Source: an uncultured Terriglobus sp. (lineage in GTDB: Bacteria; Acidobacteriota; Terriglobia; Terriglobales; Acidobacteriaceae). From it: a stretch of 17,590 bases of DNA. Position numbers and translations under genes: made by a program. A model generated the notes under the pieces. That model saw only the letters and a program-made list of their open reading frames with translations. It had not been told where the DNA came from and did no database searches. The stretch spans positions 1-17,590 of the forward strand of contig CALMRM010000247.1 in assembly GCA_937871605.1 (NCBI GenBank), written 5' to 3'. This document shows positions 13,286 through 17,590 of the stretch, piece by piece (the first letter of the stretch is position 1; each line of letters starts with the position of its first letter).

Positions 13286-15534
13286 CAGGCGTTTTCTCCT
13301 TTGCTGCCCGTGGAGGCAGGCCCAGCAGCCCATGATTCACCTGGTTGACTACCGTTGCCGTCACCGGAGTAGCCGTAGTAGCCGTAGTACTCCGGTGCGC
13401 TGATGTCCACGGAATTAAAGACGGTACCAGTCAAGGCTGCGCCTGAGCGAACCAGCAATTCGCGCGAGCGGCGCACGATATTCCGGCTGCTCCTGCCAAA
13501 ACGAACCACCAGCACCACCGAATCCGCGATGCGCGCCAACAGGACACCGTCTGTCACAGAGAGGATCGGCGGCGTGTCGATAAGGATGTGGGTGTACTTC
13601 GCCGCGCACTCCTGCAGCAGCGTTTGCATGGCATCCGACGACAGCATCTCTGTCGGAAACGGTGGTACAGGGCCGCTGCACAGTACATCCAGGTTTGGCA
13701 CCTCTGGGATGTTGCGGGTCGCCTCCTCCAGCGTTGCTCCGCCGGACAGGACGGTAGACAGGCCCAACCTGCCGTTTAAGCCAAACCGGTGGTGTACGTT
13801 TGGTCGACGTAAATCGCCATCGATCAGCAACACCCGTGCGTCGCTCTGTGCGAGCGTGACGGCAAGATTTGTAGAAATGGTGGTCTTGCCTTCGGTTGGT
13901 GTTGAGCTGGTGACGACGATGAACTTGGGTCGTTTACCGGTACGCGCCAGCATCAGCGAGGTGCGTAATGAGCGGAACGCCTCCGCAAACTGCGACCTGC
14001 TATTGCTGAGTACCCCGAGGTTGTCGGTCACGGTGTTGCCGGGCGCGCCCACCTCTTTGGCTGCGCGGCGAGTGCGCGGGATCACACTGAGCGAGGGCAG
14101 CAGTGTGATACGTTCCAGTTCCGCCACGCTGCGGATGCCTGTGTCCAGACTCTCCAGCGTAAAGCCGAGTACAAGGCCGATGATGAGTCCCACGATGCCA
14201 GCTTTGCCTAGAATGCTGGACCTTCGCGAACGGGTCATGTCTGCCGGACGGTACGCCGGATCAACAACGTCGATTTCGGTTGAATCCAGCCCGGCCTGAA
14301 CGCCGGCTACGCGCAAGCGGGAGAGCAGGCTTTCATACAGCGTGCGATTTGCCTCATAGGTACGCTGCCGCAGGGTGTATTCCACCAACGCGCTTCGTAA
14401 TTTGAAGGCATCATTCTTTTCGTCGGCAAGTGCGGCCCCGGTCTGTTGTTCGTTTGCCTGTGCCGCAACCAAAGACTGCCGAGCTACTGTCAGAAGGCGG
14501 GCCTGTTCCGTGTGGAGCTCGTGCTCTGTTTCCTGCAGGTGCGCTTCCAGCGCCAGGATCTGCGGATTCTTGGGGCCAAGTGTCACGCGGTCCTGAGCCA
14601 GCGTCGCACGAATGGTAGCGGCATCGCTGCGCAGCCGCGAGAGTTGCGACTGGCCGCCATTAACGTCAAGGTTGCTTTCCAGCAGGTTGGGATCGGAACT
14701 GTTCAAAACGTGATATCGAGACTCTGCCAGGATACGGTCGACCTTTGCCTTGCCGGCAGCGGTCATCAGCGCGTCGACAGCGGCCCCGCTCTCCGTTGTC
14801 ATCTTCGTCCCATCAAAATTCAATCCCAGCACACCAAGGCGCTTCTGCAGGTCGATGAGTTCTCCCTGGGACTTCTCAACCTCTTGCTTGAGGTCATCCA
14901 GTTGTCCCTGCAGCCATTGGGAAATACGCTGCGTTGCCTGAAAGCGCGACTCGAACGAGTGCTGCTGATATGCGTTGATGACGCGATTGACAACGTCTGC
15001 CGAGAGCTGCGCGTTTGAGGTGACACATGAAATCTTGATGAGCTGCGTCCGCGGAACCAGCTGCACGCGGATCACGTCATCCATGACGCCGAGCACTCTG
15101 GATCTGACCCTTGGCTCGTTCAGGTCCTGATACGGCACCGAGATCTTGGGGCTGTAGCCCATGAATTGGGCATTGTTGGCCAGGTTCATGTCCCGGGCAA
15201 CACTTAGGAGTAAGGAGTCGCTGGTGATGACGAGAACTGCTGTTTCTAGCTGGTTTTCCTGCTGGCCGGTCACAGCTGCACCCAGGCTGAGTTCAGAGGC
15301 AGTGCTGGACTGTCGCACAAGAATGCGACCGACTGCCGTGTAGAGCACCGGCTGCGTTGCGGATTTGTACAAGCCGTAGAGCAGGCTGAGGAGCAGGCAA
15401 CCTGCAATTACCCAGCGGCGTTTGCGGATAACACTCAGTGCCTGGCTCAGAGCGCTTTCGTCCCCGAGTCCTCCAGATGGGAACTCCATCGGGTTGGAGG
15501 GCCTTACCTGAGACGAATCTGTAGCGGTCTCCAT
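13285..15534 (-). CDS. Polysaccharide co-polymerase fused to bacterial tyrosine kinase (Wzc-like BY-kinase)
   Basis: Inner-membrane regulator of chain length and export, 749 residues. A Wzz domain lies between two membrane helices (about 41-56 and 441-460), with a long periplasmic coiled-coil region (about 195-410). The cytoplasmic kinase has Walker A SSTPTEGKT (543-551), Walker A' LLIDGDLRRP (569-578) and Walker B ILIDTPP (650-656). The C-terminal tail carries a cluster of five tyrosines, 716, 717, 719, 720 and 722, the usual autophosphorylation sites. Sensor and kinase are in one chain as in Proteobacteria, not split as in Firmicutes. The ATG at 15534 has only a weak AGGG upstream; M16 is an alternative start. 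It is the first gene of the six-gene operon. The likely phosphatase is encoded at 2495-3301. Confidence 0.94.
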   Translation of the reverse strand: METATDSSQVRPSNPMEFPSGGLGDESALSQALSVIRKRRWVIAGCLLLSLLYGLYKSATQPVLYTAVGRILVRQSSTASELSLGAAVTGQQENQLETAVLVITSDSLLLSVARDMNLANNAQFMGYSPKISVPYQDLNEPRVRSRVLGVMDDVIRVQLVPRTQLIKISCVTSNAQLSADVVNRVINAYQQHSFESRFQATQRISQWLQGQLDDLKQEVEKSQGELIDLQKRLGVLGLNFDGTKMTTESGAAVDALMTAAGKAKVDRILAESRYHVLNSSDPNLLESNLDVNGGQSQLSRLRSDAATIRATLAQDRVTLGPKNPQILALEAHLQETEHELHTEQARLLTVARQSLVAAQANEQQTGAALADEKNDAFKLRSALVEYTLRQRTYEANRTLYESLLSRLRVAGVQAGLDSTEIDVVDPAYRPADMTRSRRSSILGKAGIVGLIIGLVLGFTLESLDTGIRSVAELERITLLPSLSVIPRTRRAAKEVGAPGNTVTDNLGVLSNSRSQFAEAFRSLRTSLMLARTGKRPKFIVVTSSTPTEGKTTISTNLAVTLAQSDARVLLIDGDLRRPNVHHRFGLNGRLGLSTVLSGGATLEEATRNIPEVPNLDVLCSGPVPPFPTEMLSSDAMQTLLQECAAKYTHILIDTPPILSVTDGVLLARIADSVVLVVRFGRSSRNIVRRSRELLVRSGAALTGTVFNSVDISAPEYYGYYGYSGDGNGSQPGESWAAGPASTGSKGENA
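13362..13397. repeat. Inverted repeat enclosing a 9-bp tandem repeat, encoding the kinase tyrosine tail
   Basis: CACCGGAGTA (13362-13371) and TACTCCGGTG (13388-13397) are perfect 10-bp inverted arms. Between and touching them, AGCCGTAGT is repeated in tandem (13371-13379, 13380-13388), encoding Tyr-Tyr-Gly twice on the minus strand. The element lies inside the coding region of the BY-kinase. Confidence 0.85.
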
Positions 15535-15701
15535 CGGCCCTAGTGTACGCGAGTGGCATGCCGTAGCGGGTGTTTCTGTTCGCTAGCCGGAAGAGGAAGT
15601 GTGGCAATCGTACCGAAAGGACACGCAGAAAATAAGCAGGTTGTGTACTGAATTGCGGGTTGCCACCCATGGGTCGACTACTGCTGAGTTACCCTTTGGA
15701 C
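15535..15701. promoter_or_regulatory. Divergent promoter region of the exopolysaccharide operon and ugd-uxs
   Basis: All eight polysaccharide genes seen here must be transcribed outward from this 167-base gap. GTGGCA occurs at 15553 and 15601 and inverted at 15661-15666; the latter two extend to a 7-bp inverted repeat GTGGCAA/TTGCCAC. On the minus strand TTGCCA (15607-15602) matches the -35 consensus in 5 of 6 positions but has no good -10 at the right spacing. Confidence 0.45.
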
Positions 15702-17102
15702 ATGAGTTCGACGATAGAGATAGCGGTTGTCGGGTCGGGGTATGTTGGCCTGGTTGCAGCGGTTTGCTTTGCAGAGATGGGTCATCAGGTCACGTGCGTG
15801 GACAACGATCCCCGTAAGGTAGCGGCGTTGCAGGGCGGCGATTCCCTCATTCATGAGGAGTATCTGCCAGAGCTGCTTGGCCGTTATCGAAACGGTCGTG
15901 TAACCTTCACCACCAACCTTGGCGAGGCAACTGCAAAGGCACAGGCCATCTTCATCGCCGTGGGTACGCCTCAGTCTGACACCGGCCACGCTGACCTGTC
16001 CTACGTGGAGGCTGTTGCGTGTGAAATCGCGCGGCACCTTGATAGCTACAAGGTCATCGTGGAGAAGAGCACGGTCCCTGTCTACACCAATGAGTGGATC
16101 CGTCGCTCGATCGAGCGCAATGGCGTGGATCGCAAGATGTTCGATGTGGTATCAAATCCAGAGTTCCTGCGTGAAGGCTCCGCCGTGTCGGACTTCCTGC
16201 ACCCGGACCGCATTGTGGTTGGTGCCGACAGTGAACGTGCGGCAGCGGTGCTCAAGGCGATCTATGCGCCGCTGACTGATGGTTCCTACTACGACCAAGG
16301 CAACATCATCGCGGGCCGCTTCTCCAGCGCCGAGCCGCCACCGCTGCTGCTGACCAGCACCAAGAGCGCGGAAATCATTAAGCACGCTTCCAACGCGTTT
16401 CTGGCGCTCAAGATTTCCTTCATCAACGCGGTTGCAAACCTTTGCGAAGCGACAGACGCGAACGTGCAACAGGTGGCGCAGGGCATGGGACTTGACAGCC
16501 GCATCGGGCCCAAGTTCCTACGTCCTGGCATTGGTTATGGCGGCTCCTGTTTCCCAAAGGATGTGGCAGCATTCCGCTCCGTGGCCGACCAGATGGGCGT
16601 GGATTTCGCCCTGCTGACCGAAGTGGAGAAGATCAACGCAACGCAGCGCAAGCGCTTCTTATCCAAGGTGCGCTCGGCCCTGTGGACCTTGCGCGGCAAG
16701 CGGTTGGGTGTACTCGGCTTGGCTTTCAAGGGCGATACAGATGACATTCGTGACAGCCCCGCCATTGAAATGGTCAAGCTGCTGCTGGGTGAGGGCTGTT
16801 CCATTAAGGCGTTCGATCCGGCAGGTATGGAGCGCAGCGAAGCCGTGCTGCCCGCGGGCGACAAGCTGCAGTACGCTGTCGACGCCTATGCCGCGGCAGA
16901 AGATGCGGACGCACTGCTGATCCTGACGGACTGGCCCGAGTTCGCGACACTTGACCTCGACAAGCTGCGGACGGCACTGCGCTACCCGATTCTGGTGGAT
17001 GGCCGCAACATGTTCGAGCCTGCCGTAGCTGCGCAAGCTGGTTTCAACTACTACAGCGTGGGCCGTCCTGCGGCGCATCCCACCCGCGACGAGGTGGCAT
17101 AG
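15702..17102 (+). CDS. ugd: UDP-glucose 6-dehydrogenase
   Basis: Cytoplasmic NAD-dependent enzyme oxidising UDP-glucose twice to UDP-glucuronate, 466 residues. The NAD-binding loop GSGYVG is at 11-16; STVPV at 123-127; NPEFLREGSA at 152-161; the catalytic lysine/asparagine segment EIIKHASNAF holds K227 and N231; and the thioester cysteine is C283 in GYGGSCFPKD. The C-terminal UDP-binding domain has LGLAFKGDTDDIRDSPA and LILTDWPEF. A Pro-rich insertion of about 20 residues (about 193-217) precedes the lysine segment compared with B. subtilis TuaD. ATG 15702 starts right before the Rossmann fold; a TTG at 15660 or ATG at 15669 would add unconserved residues. Its stop overlaps the next gene (TAGTG). 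Confidence 0.95.
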   Translation: MSSTIEIAVVGSGYVGLVAAVCFAEMGHQVTCVDNDPRKVAALQGGDSLIHEEYLPELLGRYRNGRVTFTTNLGEATAKAQAIFIAVGTPQSDTGHADLSYVEAVACEIARHLDSYKVIVEKSTVPVYTNEWIRRSIERNGVDRKMFDVVSNPEFLREGSAVSDFLHPDRIVVGADSERAAAVLKAIYAPLTDGSYYDQGNIIAGRFSSAEPPPLLLTSTKSAEIIKHASNAFLALKISFINAVANLCEATDANVQQVAQGMGLDSRIGPKFLRPGIGYGGSCFPKDVAAFRSVADQMGVDFALLTEVEKINATQRKRFLSKVRSALWTLRGKRLGVLGLAFKGDTDDIRDSPAIEMVKLLLGEGCSIKAFDPAGMERSEAVLPAGDKLQYAVDAYAAAEDADALLILTDWPEFATLDLDKLRTALRYPILVDGRNMFEPAVAAQAGFNYYSVGRPAAHPTRDEVA

Positions 17103-17590
17103 TGCTCGAGCTTGGCAAACGCGTTCTCATCACCGGCGCGGCAGGTTTCCTTGGTTCTCACCTGACCGATGCTGTGCTCGCTACCGGCGCGGAGGTCGTT
17201 GGAGTTGACAACTTCTGCACGGGCAGCCCTGATAACCTGCAGCACCTCAAGAACGAGAGCCGCTTCTCCTTCGAGCAGGCGGACATCTGCACGCCGTTCG
17301 ACTTTGGTCCTGTGAACTACATCTTCAACTTCGCATCGCCTGCCAGTCCAGTGGACTACATGAAGCTGGGGCCGGAGACGCTGCGCGTCGGCTCAGACGG
17401 TACTGTAAATGCATTAGATCTGGCGCGGAAGTACAACGCCGGCTTCCTGCACGCGTCTACCTCCGAGTGCTACGGCGATCCGGAGCAGCACCCTCAGACC
17501 GAGAGCTACTGGGGAAACGTGAATCCCATCGGCCCTCGCTCGGTGTATGACGAGGCTAAGCGCTTCTCCGAGGCCGCGGTTTCGGCCTAC
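17102..17590 (+). CDS. UDP-glucuronate decarboxylase (UDP-xylose synthase), 3' end beyond the window
   Basis: Partial gene; 163 residues are visible before the window edge. It is an extended short-chain dehydrogenase: NAD loop TGAAGFLGSH (11-20), NFASPASPVDYM (76-87), STSECYGDPEQHPQTESYWG (119-138) and the catalytic Tyr-x3-Lys, Y149 and K153, in NPIGPRSVYDEAKR. The ASPASP and YGDP-x-HPQ-x-E-x-YWG-x-VNPIGPR blocks are hallmarks of UXS rather than general sugar epimerases. It would convert UDP-glucuronate from the preceding enzyme to UDP-xylose and CO2. The start is GTG at 17102, overlapping the ugd stop by one base, with GAGG 7 bases upstream, so the two are translationally coupled. Confidence 0.92.
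   Translation, partial: MLELGKRVLITGAAGFLGSHLTDAVLATGAEVVGVDNFCTGSPDNLQHLKNESRFSFEQADICTPFDFGPVNYIFNFASPASPVDYMKLGPETLRVGSDGTVNALDLARKYNAGFLHASTSECYGDPEQHPQTESYWGNVNPIGPRSVYDEAKRFSEAAVSAY

Noticed and set aside
13403..14299. Long plus-strand open frame of 298 codons opposite the BY-kinase kinase domain
   Set aside because: The minus-strand frame has complete kinase motifs; the plus-strand translation is Arg/Ser-rich with no recognisable fold, an ordinary antisense artefact of high GC.

Overview
The window looks like a chromosomal segment of a free-living, GC-rich, Gram-negative bacterium. Acidobacteriota (class Terriglobia, a Terriglobus/Granulicella-like organism) is my best guess, from the character of the proteins: a compact FeoB, a CpsB/YwqE phosphatase with a GCDFH metal motif, a half-length AI-2E-like membrane protein, and a WcaF-like acetyltransferase among polysaccharide genes. 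This is an inference, not a database match. Genes are tightly packed; no gene-free stretch exceeds about 170 bases, and I see no insertion sequence, CRISPR array, phage gene or rRNA.

Left part (1-4652). Two tRNA genes (Val-UAC, then Asp-GUC, both with encoded CCA) lie on the minus strand behind their own likely promoter. Upstream of them is feoA-feoB for ferrous iron uptake, with TTG starts and overlapping stop/start codons. Next comes purQ coupled by an ATGA overlap to a PHP-type tyrosine phosphatase (CpsB/YwqE family). A short AI-2E/PerM-like membrane protein gene on the plus strand carries a one-base frameshift.

Middle (4649-8400). A NitT/TauT-type ABC transporter is encoded by an ATPase with an AAA-associated C-terminal domain and a permease containing two fused membrane domains; no substrate-binding protein is present. 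A stand-alone receiver-domain response regulator diverges from it and ends at a strong bidirectional terminator.

Right part (8400-17590). This is an exopolysaccharide locus. Six minus-strand genes, joined by overlaps or a 5-base gap, encode in order of transcription a Wzc-like co-polymerase/BY-kinase, a Wza-like SLBB export protein, two GT4 glycosyltransferases, a WcaF-like acetyltransferase and a GT2 glycosyltransferase. Diverging from them are UDP-glucose 6-dehydrogenase and, cut by the window edge, UDP-glucuronate decarboxylase, which would supply UDP-glucuronate and UDP-xylose. The kinase in this locus and the phosphatase next to purQ are the expected opposing pair controlling chain length and export. 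Flippase, polymerase and initiating transferase are not in the window.

I did not find clear evidence of an undescribed system. The points most worth a second look are the purQ-phosphatase coupling, the ABC transporter without a binding protein, the AI-2E frameshift, and the repeat that encodes the kinase tyrosine tail.
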